Shown in pieces: positions 27,615 to 36,199 of a DNA stretch of 64,000 nucleotides; position 1 is the first letter of the stretch, and each line of letters begins with the position of its first letter. The position numbers and the translations under genes were made by a program. This DNA is from Rhodalgimonas zhirmunskyi (GTDB lineage Bacteria > Pseudomonadota > Alphaproteobacteria > Rhodobacterales > Rhodobacteraceae): NCBI GenBank assembly GCA_030848925.1, contig JANFFA010000004.1, positions 248,001 through 312,000 of the forward strand, read 5' to 3'. The notes beneath the pieces are model-generated. The model searched no databases. It was not told the DNA's origin and saw only the letters and a list, made by a program, of their open reading frames with translations.

Positions 27615-30086
27615 ATGGCAACGATGGTAACCGGTCTGGGCGGTGACGAAGGCTACGGCGAAGGCTCGTTCACCGATGATCCCACACGCACGGGAAGCAT
27701 AGATGACGGCTCGGTCGCGGTCGATATCACCTCCGTCTTCGGTGGCGCGGGCATCGACTACTTCGGCACCAGCTACACCGACATCTACATCAACTCGAAC
27801 GGCAACATCTCGTTCGGGGCCGCCAACACCGCCTATTCCCCCAACCTTGCGGGCACCAATATTCCCACCATCGCGCCCTTCTGGGCCGACGTGAACCTCA
27901 ATGATGGCGGCGAAATCTACTGGGATCTCGACACCACCAACGGCACCTTCACCGTCACATGGCTCGACGTCGCGCCCTACTCTGGCTCGGGCACCAACTC
28001 GTTCCAGCTGGTGCTGACATCGACCGGCGATGGCGGCTTCGAAGCCGAATTCATCTACGAAGACATCCAGTGGACGACGGGCGGCTCGGGGCAGGCCAAC
28101 ACCGGCTTCACCGATGGTGCCGGCGATGTCACCACGTTCGAAGGCTCGGGCGACAACACCGCCCTCGCCGATTACGAGAACAACGATTTCGACAACGGCG
28201 ATCCCAACGGCGCCTATTCGGTCGATTTCTCGGAAGGCACCCCGTTTTACGGCGACGATACCGTCGACGGCACCACCAGCGCCGAACTGATCGACTGGGA
28301 TTACACCGACGCACAGGGCGACGCCGTCGATGACGGCCACGGCACCGGCCCCTATGGCATGGGTGATAGCGTCGAGGCTGGCGACGGCGCTGATACCGTG
28401 CTCGGCGGCAGCGGCGATGACACCCTTCTGGGCCAGGGTGGCGACGATCTGCTCTACGGCGATTACGGCGGCGCTGACAGCGGCCCACTGCCCGGCGAAA
28501 ACCTAAGCTGGTCGGATCAGGCCGCCGACGAGGCCAGCCTCGCAGGCGGGTTTACCCAGAACACCGGCGAAATCGACGTCACCGTCGGCTTCACCGATCC
28601 GGGCAACAACAACGCGGTCCTCACCGTCGAATCCACCGATACGATCTATACTGCGGCGGGCGAAGATTTCTCTGACACCTCTTCCGCCTATCTCTATGGC
28701 AACGGCGACGCCGAAACCGGTGTGATCGACATCTCCTTCGCCGCCGCCTCGGGCAGCAATGCCGAGGACGAGGTCGAAAACGTCTCGTTCCGCATCAGCG
28801 ATATCGACGGCTCGGCAAGCAACCATACCGACATCCTCACCGTCAACGCCTATGACGCCGACAACAATCCCGTCACCGTCACCATCACCCCGGGCTCGAT
28901 CAACACGGTCTCCGGCAACACCGTCAACGGCGGCACCACCGGCACCGACGAAGATCTGGCCCCAGGCTCGACCCTGTTTGAAATCGCCGGTCCCGTCTCG
29001 CGGGTCGAAATCCTGTATTCGAACGGACAGGCCGGCACCCATGCCGTCTTCGTCTCGGATGTGCATTTCACCCCCATCACCGCCGACCCCGGCGATGACA
29101 ATCTCTACGGCGGCGCAGGCGCGGATACCTTGTTCGGTGAGGCCGGCGACGACACGCTGGTCGGCGGCATCGGTGCCGATAGCCTCTCGGGTGGCGATGG
29201 CGATGACGTGATCTATTTCGCCCAAGGCGATACCGTAACGGGCGGCGCGGGCGAAGACGTGTTCTACTTCACCGACCCTGGCGAAGTGGCCACCGGCGCG
29301 ATCACCATCGACGGCGGTACCACGGCGGAACCGGGCGGTGACACCCTCAATCTTGGCGGTCTAGCGGATCGCACCACGCTGGTCTACGCCCCCTCGGCGA
29401 CCGACCCCGATGCCTATGACGGCACGGTCACAATGCTTGATGGCACGCAGATCACCTTCACCAACATCGAAAATGTGATCTGCTTCACCCCCGGCACAAT
29501 GATCCTGACCCCCGATGGCGAACGCCCGGCAGAAGACCTGCGCCCCGGCGACATGGTCATCACCCGCGACGCAGGCACGCAAATTCTGGGCTGGACCGGC
29601 CGCACCACGCTTCCGGGCCATGGCAAACACGCCCCCGTGCGGCTTTCCCCCGCGCTCACCGGCGCGCGCCGCGACTTGCTGGTCTCACCGCAACACCGCA
29701 TGTTGATCGAAGACTGGCGCGCCGAGCTGCTGTTCGGCGATCCCGAGGTGTTCGTCTCGGCGACCCAGATGCTCGACTTCGAGGGCGCAACAGTCGAGCC
29801 GATGCGCGAAGTGACCTATATTCACCTGATGCTCGACACCCATCACGTGATCTATGCCGATGGCGCCGCCACCGAAAGCTTCCACATGGCCGAAGAAGGG
29901 CTCAAGGCTCTGCCGACGCAGGTGCGCGAAGAAATCTTCTTCCTCTACCCCGCGCTGCGCTTCAACCTTGCCGCGCACGGGCCAACCGCCCGCCGCTGCC
30001 TCAAAGGGTTCGAAAGCCGCACCTTGCTGGCGCAAATGGGCCATGCCAAAACCGAAGCCGATGACTCTGCCCGTCAGGCGGCCTGA
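27615..30086 (+). CDS. Secreted NIDO/RTX-repeat protein with C-terminal Hint domain
   Basis: An 823-residue acidic protein without a classical signal peptide. Residues about 35-160 resemble a nidogen-like (NIDO) domain (YINSNGNISFGAANT, IPTIAPFWADVNL). RTX calcium-binding nonapeptides occur at about 263-286 (GGSGDDTLLGQGGDDLLYG) and 498-533. A Hint_2 autoprocessing domain begins at Cys623 (CFTPGTMILTPDGERPAEDL) and contains SPQHRML with its conserved His. RTX repeats suggest type I secretion, but no T1SS genes are adjacent. The start ATG 27615 has GGAG 8 bases upstream. Hint domains of this type are frequent in roseobacters; whether this one cleaves or crosslinks is unknown. Confidence 0.9.
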   Translation: MATMVTGLGGDEGYGEGSFTDDPTRTGSIDDGSVAVDITSVFGGAGIDYFGTSYTDIYINSNGNISFGAANTAYSPNLAGTNIPTIAPFWADVNLNDGGEIYWDLDTTNGTFTVTWLDVAPYSGSGTNSFQLVLTSTGDGGFEAEFIYEDIQWTTGGSGQANTGFTDGAGDVTTFEGSGDNTALADYENNDFDNGDPNGAYSVDFSEGTPFYGDDTVDGTTSAELIDWDYTDAQGDAVDDGHGTGPYGMGDSVEAGDGADTVLGGSGDDTLLGQGGDDLLYGDYGGADSGPLPGENLSWSDQAADEASLAGGFTQNTGEIDVTVGFTDPGNNNAVLTVESTDTIYTAAGEDFSDTSSAYLYGNGDAETGVIDISFAAASGSNAEDEVENVSFRISDIDGSASNHTDILTVNAYDADNNPVTVTITPGSINTVSGNTVNGGTTGTDEDLAPGSTLFEIAGPVSRVEILYSNGQAGTHAVFVSDVHFTPITADPGDDNLYGGAGADTLFGEAGDDTLVGGIGADSLSGGDGDDVIYFAQGDTVTGGAGEDVFYFTDPGEVATGAITIDGGTTAEPGGDTLNLGGLADRTTLVYAPSATDPDAYDGTVTMLDGTQITFTNIENVICFTPGTMILTPDGERPAEDLRPGDMVITRDAGTQILGWTGRTTLPGHGKHAPVRLSPALTGARRDLLVSPQHRMLIEDWRAELLFGDPEVFVSATQMLDFEGATVEPMREVTYIHLMLDTHHVIYADGAATESFHMAEEGLKALPTQVREEIFFLYPALRFNLAAHGPTARRCLKGFESRTLLAQMGHAKTEADDSARQAA

Positions 30087-30122
30087 CACGGGGTCTTTCC
30101 CCAGGGTTTCTCTGAAACGACG

Positions 30123-30902
30123 TCAGGCGCTGCGGCGCATCTCAACCGGACGTTCACCCGCGGCCCACGCCCGGCAGGCATCGCCAAACGCCTCGAACAG
30201 CGGCTTCGAGACCGGATCGTTGCCCGCGTTGTATTCCGGGTGCCACTGCACCGACAGGGTAAAGCCCGGCGCATCCTTGATATAGATCGCCTCGGGCGTG
30301 CCATCCTCGGCCTGCCCCTCGATCACCACCCGCTCACCGGGCGTGGCGATGCCCTGCCCGTGCAGCGTATTGGTCAGAACTTTGGGCGCTCCCAGCAGGG
30401 ACGCGAACCGCCCCCCCGGTGTCAGCTCCACCTCGTGGCGCAGGGCGAATTTCTCTTCCAGCGTGCCATCGGGCGGCATCCGGTGGTTCATCCGGCCCGG
30501 CAATTCGCGAATTTCCGGATGCAAGGTCGAGCCGAACGCAACCGCCACTTCCTGAAACCCACGGCAAACCCCGAAAAACGGCTGCCCCACCTCGGCGCAT
30601 TTGCGCACCAAGGGCAGTGCGATCGCATCCCGGCAACGGTCGAAATCGCCATGCGCCGGCGTCGCCGGTTCGCCGTATTCCTCGGGGTGCACATTGGGCC
30701 GCCCACCGGTCAACAGAAACCCGTCACAAGTCTCCATCAATTCCTCGACCGAGACGAACCGCGGATCGGCGGGAATCAGAAGTGGCAGGCACCGCGCAAC
30801 ATTGGCCACGGCGTCCGAATTCATCGCCCCGCCCGCATGCACCTCGTAACTGTCATTGATCAGATGCTGATTGCCGATGATCCCGACCACAGGGCGCTTC
30901 AT
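30123..30902 (-). CDS. Gamma-glutamyl-gamma-aminobutyrate hydrolase-family class I amidotransferase-like protein
   Basis: A 259-residue class I glutamine-amidotransferase-fold hydrolase (PuuD-like). The triad is visible: Cys113 in FGVCRGFQE, His221 and Glu223 in VQWHPEY. LLTGGRPNVHPEEYG near residue 65 is a PuuD-family motif. PuuD hydrolyses gamma-glutamyl-GABA in putrescine breakdown, but no other puu genes are nearby. The start is taken at ATG 30902 with GAGG upstream rather than 15 bp earlier. Convergent with the Hint protein gene. Confidence 0.9.
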   Translation of the reverse strand: MKRPVVGIIGNQHLINDSYEVHAGGAMNSDAVANVARCLPLLIPADPRFVSVEELMETCDGFLLTGGRPNVHPEEYGEPATPAHGDFDRCRDAIALPLVRKCAEVGQPFFGVCRGFQEVAVAFGSTLHPEIRELPGRMNHRMPPDGTLEEKFALRHEVELTPGGRFASLLGAPKVLTNTLHGQGIATPGERVVIEGQAEDGTPEAIYIKDAPGFTLSVQWHPEYNAGNDPVSKPLFEAFGDACRAWAAGERPVEMRRSA

Positions 30903-31402
30903 ATCTGCCTCACACACTTGTTTCGCGGTTCAAAATAGTCGGCCTCGGGCCCGAATAAAACAGCAAAGCACGCACAGACGGCCCTTCGGGGCGTAAATCC
31001 TTCGCTTAACGCCGCCGATCTGCCCGTTTGCGCGCCGTAAAAGCCCGCCACAGCAGGCGTGCTGCGCCAGCCGACTTATCCACGTGTCTTCGTGCCTCCA
31101 AAACACAAAACAACACTCTGATTAATCGACATAATTCACTGCACTTTCGGCACGTTAATTCACACCCCTAACTGACTTACCCACAGGGCGCCCCCACCCA
31201 TTACCCTGCGAAATCGGCACAAACCCACACGGCACTGACTCCGTTCACCGCCGGCCCGCACCGCGCGCGCCGCGCCACTCATCCACATGCACCTGTGCCC
31301 CCAAATCCCCGCCAGACATGACAGAATCACCTTATCCACAAAAAGAAACGGCCCCCAAAATCGGGGGCCGCTCTTCATCCGCATGACTGGATTGGGAAAC
31401 TC
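30903..31402. promoter_or_regulatory. 500-bp non-coding interval with DnaA-box-like repeats
   Basis: No gene is supported here. It has an AT-rich core (about 31095-31165) unusual for this genome and a run of DnaA-box-like 9-mers all in the same orientation: TTATCCACG (31076), TAATTCACT (31132), TAATTCACA (31156), TTACCCACA (31177), TCATCCACA (31279) and a perfect TTATCCACA (31332). It lies upstream of the PuuD-like gene and downstream of a small membrane protein gene, whose terminator overlaps its end. No dnaA, hemE or parAB lies within this window. Confidence 0.6.
31349..31370 (-). terminator. Intrinsic terminator of the small membrane protein gene
   Basis: CGGCCCCC and GGGGGCCG form an 8-bp stem around a 6-nt loop, and on the - strand it is followed by TTTCTTTTT. 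It lies about 33 bp beyond the stop at 31403. Confidence 0.85.
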
Positions 31403-31783
31403 TTATTCGACCACGCGCTGCGTCGTGTCAGGCGTGGCAGCTTCAACATCGGCACGGGCGGCACCCGGCGTCATGGTCTGGCTGTCGGTCATTGCATCGT
31501 TCTGCATCGGCGTCGCAAGGTCGTTTTCCGCCCCCTGCACGCCGCCTTCCAACGCGGGCGACACCGCCATTTCCGGCGTCACCGTGGGCTGGTTCTCGAC
31601 CGGGTCACCATTGCCCCAGCGGGTCTGCTCTTCAGGGGTGACAGGCGTGCCCCCTTGATAGGCGGTATAGCCTAGGTAGGCCACGAAAAGCCCTGCAACG
31701 ACGATCAATCCACCGACGATGCCTGACAGGGCGGGTTTATGTTCATTTCTCTGTTTCTTGATGTTGGTATCAGGGGCTGACAT
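31403..31783 (-). CDS. Small membrane-anchored protein of unknown function
   Basis: A 126-residue protein with a polar N terminus, one membrane helix (about residues 20-42, SGIVGGLIVVAGLFVAYLGY) and a low-complexity Pro/Thr/Gly/Glu-rich tail that probably faces the periplasm. No conserved motif is recognised. The start is supported by a purine-rich AAAGGAGG upstream, and a good terminator follows. Divergent from pepN, about 130 bp apart. Confidence 0.7.
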   Translation of the reverse strand: MSAPDTNIKKQRNEHKPALSGIVGGLIVVAGLFVAYLGYTAYQGGTPVTPEEQTRWGNGDPVENQPTVTPEMAVSPALEGGVQGAENDLATPMQNDAMTDSQTMTPGAARADVEAATPDTTQRVVE

Positions 31784-31913
31784 GGCAGGGCCTCCTTTAA
31801 CTGGCGTCTGGGCCTCCGCGACCGGGGCCCTGTGAATGCGGGTGGGTTGAACACCCGTCGTTGCAGGCCTAACGTCCGCCTCGCGCCATTGGTTCCCGCC
31901 GCAGGAGAGAAAA

Positions 31914-34487
31914 GTGAAAGACGCCAGCCCCCAAGCCCAGCCCGAGACGATCTATCTCAAGGATTACAAACCCTTCAGCTATACCGTCCAACAGGTTGAC
32001 CTGCTCTTTCGCCTTGCCGCCAACGCAACGCGCGTGATCTCGAAGATCGCCTTCGCCCCCAACCCACAGGCCGAAGATCAGGCCGAAAACCGCCGCTTCT
32101 TCCTCCATGGCGAGGGCCTCAAACCGATCTCGCTCAAGATCGACGGCACCCCGGTCACCCCCCGCGAGGTGCCCGGCGGGATCGAACTCGACGCCCCCGA
32201 CGCCCCCTTCACCTTCGAGGCCGAGGTCGAAATCGACCCCGCCGCCAACACCGCGCTCGAAGGGCTCTACATGTCGAACGGCATGTATTGCACCCAGTGC
32301 GAGGCCGAGGGCTTCCGCAAGATCACCTACTACCCAGACCGCCCCGATGTCCTCGCCCCGTTCGACGTGCGTATCGAAAGCGATCTGCCGGTGCTCTTGT
32401 CCAACGGCAACCCCGGCACATCCGGGCCGGGCTTTGCCGAATGGTCCGACCCGTGGCCCAAACCCGCCTATCTCTTTGCCCTCGTCGCTGGCGATCTGAT
32501 CGCACATCCCGATACCTTCACCACCCGCTCAGGCAACACCGTCGATCTCAACGTCTGGGTCCGTCCGGGCGACGAGGGAAAATGCGCCTTCGCCATGGAA
32601 AGCCTCAAGAAATCAATGCGCTGGGATGAAGAGGTCTACGGGCGCGAGTATGACCTCAATACCTTCAACATCGTCGCCGTGGATGATTTCAACATGGGCG
32701 CGATGGAAAACAAGGGGCTGAACATCTTCAACTCTTCTGCCGTTCTCGCCAGCTCCGAAACCAGCACCGACGCCAATTTCGAACGGATCGAGGCGATCAT
32801 CGCGCACGAGTATTTCCATAACTGGACCGGCAACCGCATCACCTGCCGCGACTGGTTCCAGCTCTGCCTCAAAGAGGGGCTCACCGTCTTCCGCGATGCC
32901 CAGTTCACCGCCGATCAACGCTCTGAACCCGTCAAGCGCATCACCGACGTGATCGACCTGCGCGGGCGTCAGTTTCGTGAGGACAACGGCCCGCTGGCCC
33001 ACCCCGTGCGCCCCGACAGCTTTGTCGAGATCAACAACTTCTACACCGCCACGATCTATGAGAAAGGCGCCGAGCTGATCGGTATGCTCAAGCGCCTCGT
33101 CGGCGACGAAGGCTATGCCAAAGCGCTCGATCTCTACTTCACCCGCCACGATGGCGAGGCCTGCACAATCGAAGATTGGCTCACCGTGTTCGAAGAGGCC
33201 ACCGGCCGCGATCTGGGCCAGTTCAAACGCTGGTATGAACAGGCCGGCACGCCGCGCCTCAGCTTCACCGAAAGCTTCAACAACGGCACCTATACCCTTA
33301 CGTTCAAACAACAAACCCCACCCACACCCGGACAGCCCAACAAGGATCCGCGCGTCATCCCCATCGCCGTTGGCCTGCTCAACCCCAATGGCGACGAGGT
33401 GCAGCCAACCACCATGCTCGAAATGACCGAAGCCGAGCAAAGCTTCACCTTCGACGGGCTGGCCACGAAGCCTATCCCTTCGGTCCTGCGTGGCTTCTCT
33501 GCGCCCGTGATTCTCGAGCACGAAAGCGATACCCAGACCCGCGCCTTCCTGCTCGCCCACGACACCGATCCCTTCAACCGCTGGCAGGCGGGTCGCGATC
33601 TCGCGCAGGAGTCGCTTCTCACCATGCTGCGCGACGGGGCCGGCCCGGATAACGCCTATCTCGACGCGCTGCTGAGCCTGCTGCGCGACGACACGCAGGA
33701 TCCCGCCTTCCGCGCCCTCGCCCTTGGCCTACCAGGGCAGGACGACATCGCCCAAACCCTCGCCGATCAGGGCCAAACCCCCGATCCGCAAGCGATCTGG
33801 GAAGCATTCGAAACCCTCAAGCACGCCCGCGCCGAGGCGTTTCAAGACGTCGCCACCCGGCTTTATGCGCAATATCAGGTCACCGCGCCCTATTCGCCGG
33901 ATGCTGAACAGTCCGGCGCGCGCGCGCTCGCCAATGCGGCGATGGGCATGATCAATCGTCTGGATGGCGGCGCGCTGGCGCAAAAGCAGTTCGACAGCGC
34001 CGACAACATGACCCAGCAACTCGCCGCGCTTTCAGCGCTGATCGCCGTGGGCAAGGGCGATGCCGCCGTCGCCCGCTTCTACGATCAATGGCAGGCCGAT
34101 CGGCTTGTGATCGACAAGTGGTTCTCGGTCCAGATCACCGGCGCCCGCCCGGACGAGGCCGCGGATGTCGCCCAGCGCCTGACCCAACACCCCGATTTCA
34201 CGATGAAAAACCCCAACCGCTTCCGCGCCACGCTGGGCGCGCTGGCGATGCATCCGGCGGGCTTTCATCACGCCTCGGGCAAGGGCTACGCGCTGCTGGC
34301 CGACAATCTGATCGCGCTCGACCCGCTCAACCCGCAGACCACCGCGCGCATGTGCACCTCGTTTCAGACATGGCGGCGCTATGACGCCGACCGGCAGGCC
34401 CTGATCAAGGCGCAACTCGAACGCCTCCTCGCCACGCCCGACCTGTCGCGCGACACGACGGAAATGGTCAGCCGGATCCTCGGCTAA
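31914..34487 (+). CDS. pepN: Aminopeptidase N (M1 family)
   Basis: An 857-residue zinc aminopeptidase of the bacterial PepN group. The substrate-anchoring GAMEN motif (NMGAMENKGLNIF) and the zinc site His298-Glu299-x-x-His302 with Glu321 (HEYFHNW ... LKEGL) are intact. It removes N-terminal residues from peptides in the cytosol. The start is GTG 31914, preceded by AGGAG. The rest shows the C-terminal helical domain of PepN through the RMCTSFQTWRRYD segment near the end. Confidence 0.97.
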   Translation: MKDASPQAQPETIYLKDYKPFSYTVQQVDLLFRLAANATRVISKIAFAPNPQAEDQAENRRFFLHGEGLKPISLKIDGTPVTPREVPGGIELDAPDAPFTFEAEVEIDPAANTALEGLYMSNGMYCTQCEAEGFRKITYYPDRPDVLAPFDVRIESDLPVLLSNGNPGTSGPGFAEWSDPWPKPAYLFALVAGDLIAHPDTFTTRSGNTVDLNVWVRPGDEGKCAFAMESLKKSMRWDEEVYGREYDLNTFNIVAVDDFNMGAMENKGLNIFNSSAVLASSETSTDANFERIEAIIAHEYFHNWTGNRITCRDWFQLCLKEGLTVFRDAQFTADQRSEPVKRITDVIDLRGRQFREDNGPLAHPVRPDSFVEINNFYTATIYEKGAELIGMLKRLVGDEGYAKALDLYFTRHDGEACTIEDWLTVFEEATGRDLGQFKRWYEQAGTPRLSFTESFNNGTYTLTFKQQTPPTPGQPNKDPRVIPIAVGLLNPNGDEVQPTTMLEMTEAEQSFTFDGLATKPIPSVLRGFSAPVILEHESDTQTRAFLLAHDTDPFNRWQAGRDLAQESLLTMLRDGAGPDNAYLDALLSLLRDDTQDPAFRALALGLPGQDDIAQTLADQGQTPDPQAIWEAFETLKHARAEAFQDVATRLYAQYQVTAPYSPDAEQSGARALANAAMGMINRLDGGALAQKQFDSADNMTQQLAALSALIAVGKGDAAVARFYDQWQADRLVIDKWFSVQITGARPDEAADVAQRLTQHPDFTMKNPNRFRATLGALAMHPAGFHHASGKGYALLADNLIALDPLNPQTTARMCTSFQTWRRYDADRQALIKAQLERLLATPDLSRDTTEMVSRILG

Positions 34488-34520
34488 GCTGCGAATAAAC
34501 CCAGAAGGCGACGCAACAGG

Positions 34521-34973
34521 ATGTCAGCCCCCCACAGCGCCCCCGCGCCTTATCGGTTCGAAAACCGGGGCCGCTCGCGCTGTGCGGGGGCGGTTCTGAT
34601 CGTGGTCTACACGGGCCTTCTGCTGCTCGTCTGGCAGATCGACATGGCGCTCTGGATCGCTGCCGCGCTGGCGGCCTTCACCCTGCCCGCGCTCTACGAA
34701 TTTACCACCGATCCCCGCTCTGGCCTGACCCTCGACGATACCGGCCTCAGCTGGCACAGCGCCACGCAGGACGGCACCCTGCCGCTCGCCGCGCTCAAAT
34801 CCGTGCGCTTCGACACAAGGCTCGACCTCTCACGCCGTGTCACCCTGCTGCTCACCGATGGGCGCAAAGTCCGCCTGCCTCACGCCGCCACGCCCCCGGC
34901 GCAAAGCTTCGAACAGGCGCTCATCGCCCGCGGCATCGCCACCGAGCGGCATCACTTCATGCCATTTTCCTGA
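34521..34973 (+). CDS. Two-helix membrane protein with PH-like C-terminal part, function unknown
   Basis: A 150-residue protein with two adjacent hydrophobic segments (about residues 22-42 and 43-60, then a short loop) and a polar beta-rich C-terminal domain (LTLDDTGLSWHSATQDGTLP, RFDTRLDLSRRVTLLLTDGR) that resembles bacterial PH-like domains. It starts 33 bp after pepN with a modest ribosome binding site and is probably co-transcribed. It converges with the transglycosylase-like gene, 4 bp away. The PH-like reading is an inference. Confidence 0.65.
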   Translation: MSAPHSAPAPYRFENRGRSRCAGAVLIVVYTGLLLLVWQIDMALWIAAALAAFTLPALYEFTTDPRSGLTLDDTGLSWHSATQDGTLPLAALKSVRFDTRLDLSRRVTLLLTDGRKVRLPHAATPPAQSFEQALIARGIATERHHFMPFS

Positions 34974-34977
34974 AAAA

Positions 34978-35973
34978 TCAGTCGCTTGCGATCTGCGCGT
35001 CGCTCACCGTCCGGGTCACGTCCGACGCCTCGATCAGCCGCGCGGTGGTCAGGTCAGCGGGCCGCAGCTTGGGTCGCAACACCAGCTTCGGTTTGCAGTA
35101 ATCCTGCGCGCGCAGCCAATGCGCCATGTCGGCCCGCTTCTTTTCTGACCGCATCGGCCCCCAGTCGGCCGAAACCCCGCGCCAGCGGCGCTTCTTGGCC
35201 TTGGTATATTCGTGAATCACCCCGTCGCGCGGCACGGTGCGCGCCATGATCCGGATCGCACAGCTCAGGTTGGCTGGCCCGTCCTTCAACGCCTCCCCGG
35301 TGCGCGCGCGGCAATCGTAAAGCCGCGCGGTCGAGGGCAGGATTTGCAACAACCCATACCAAAGCCCGCCGCCCCCCACGGCCCATGGCCGATAGGTGCT
35401 TTCGTGCTTTGACAGCGCCGACATGAACCCGACCCAGAACGCCGCGCGCTGATCCGGCCCGGCGGTGGGATAAGCGGGGCACCATGTCTGAATATCGCGC
35501 GGCACCATCGAGGTCAGCGGCCGCCCATGATCGCGCATCGCCGCCAACGCCCCGCGCGTCCACAGTTTCGATCCCTTCTGATGATCCCAGCGCATATCCG
35601 GCAGCGTATCCAACCGCGCCCGTGGCCGCAGAGAGACAAGCAAACCTTCGCTCACCGCCCCTGAAACCGCATCGCTTCTCAAAGGAACCGACAACGCCTC
35701 GCGCCGGGTCAGAGAATCAGTGGCATCCTCTTTCGCCCCCGCACCGACGCCCGTCATTGCCCCGGAACTCATCCCAAGGCCCGAACCGAGGCCCGCACGC
35801 GCCGCCTCGGTCTCATCGCCAGATACAGGCATCTTGCCCTTGGTGGATACAATATTTTGCGCGCCATTCTGCACAACAGGCGACCCCGCCTCGGCGCATA
35901 CCGCACCAGACAATGACACCGCCAAACAAGCAGCCAACGCGCCACAGCGCGCGTATTGAAACCCCCAGGTCAC
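34978..35973 (-). CDS. Exported transglycosylase SLT-like protein
   Basis: The C-terminal half (about 190-290) looks like a lysozyme-fold SLT domain: FMSALSKHESTYRPWAVGGG with the likely catalytic Glu in KHES, GLLQILPSTARLYDC, and NLSCAIRIMA. Such enzymes cut peptidoglycan glycan strands. The N terminus is unclear: GTG 35973 gives MTWGFQYARCGALAACLAVS, a signal peptide that cleaves near VCA-EAG; longer frames to 36090 would bury it. The low-complexity region after it (about 30-130) is a probable linker. Divergent from the next gene. Confidence 0.75.
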   Translation of the reverse strand: MTWGFQYARCGALAACLAVSLSGAVCAEAGSPVVQNGAQNIVSTKGKMPVSGDETEAARAGLGSGLGMSSGAMTGVGAGAKEDATDSLTRREALSVPLRSDAVSGAVSEGLLVSLRPRARLDTLPDMRWDHQKGSKLWTRGALAAMRDHGRPLTSMVPRDIQTWCPAYPTAGPDQRAAFWVGFMSALSKHESTYRPWAVGGGGLWYGLLQILPSTARLYDCRARTGEALKDGPANLSCAIRIMARTVPRDGVIHEYTKAKKRRWRGVSADWGPMRSEKKRADMAHWLRAQDYCKPKLVLRPKLRPADLTTARLIEASDVTRTVSDAQIASD

Positions 35974-36199
35974 GGCGCAGGACCAGACCTGATTTTCGCC
36001 CTTTTGGCAATAGTTTGGCCCCAACCGCCCCCTCCATGAGCGGCTTCCCACCGCTGGCCGCGCGCCACGATTACCCGAAAGCCTCCCCACCCGCGCCCAG
36101 ATTTAGCCCGAAAGCGCCGCCATAAGTCAGCCAATTAGTCAGGGCCGGATGACCGGCCGAAACGATGGCGGTCCCCCGCCGACCGGAGGCGTTACACGT

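Noticed and set aside
30903..31402. A chromosomal replication origin
   Set aside because: The DnaA-box cluster is suggestive but there is no oriC marker gene, no clear strand switch of genes and no skew data, so I report it only as a DnaA-box cluster.
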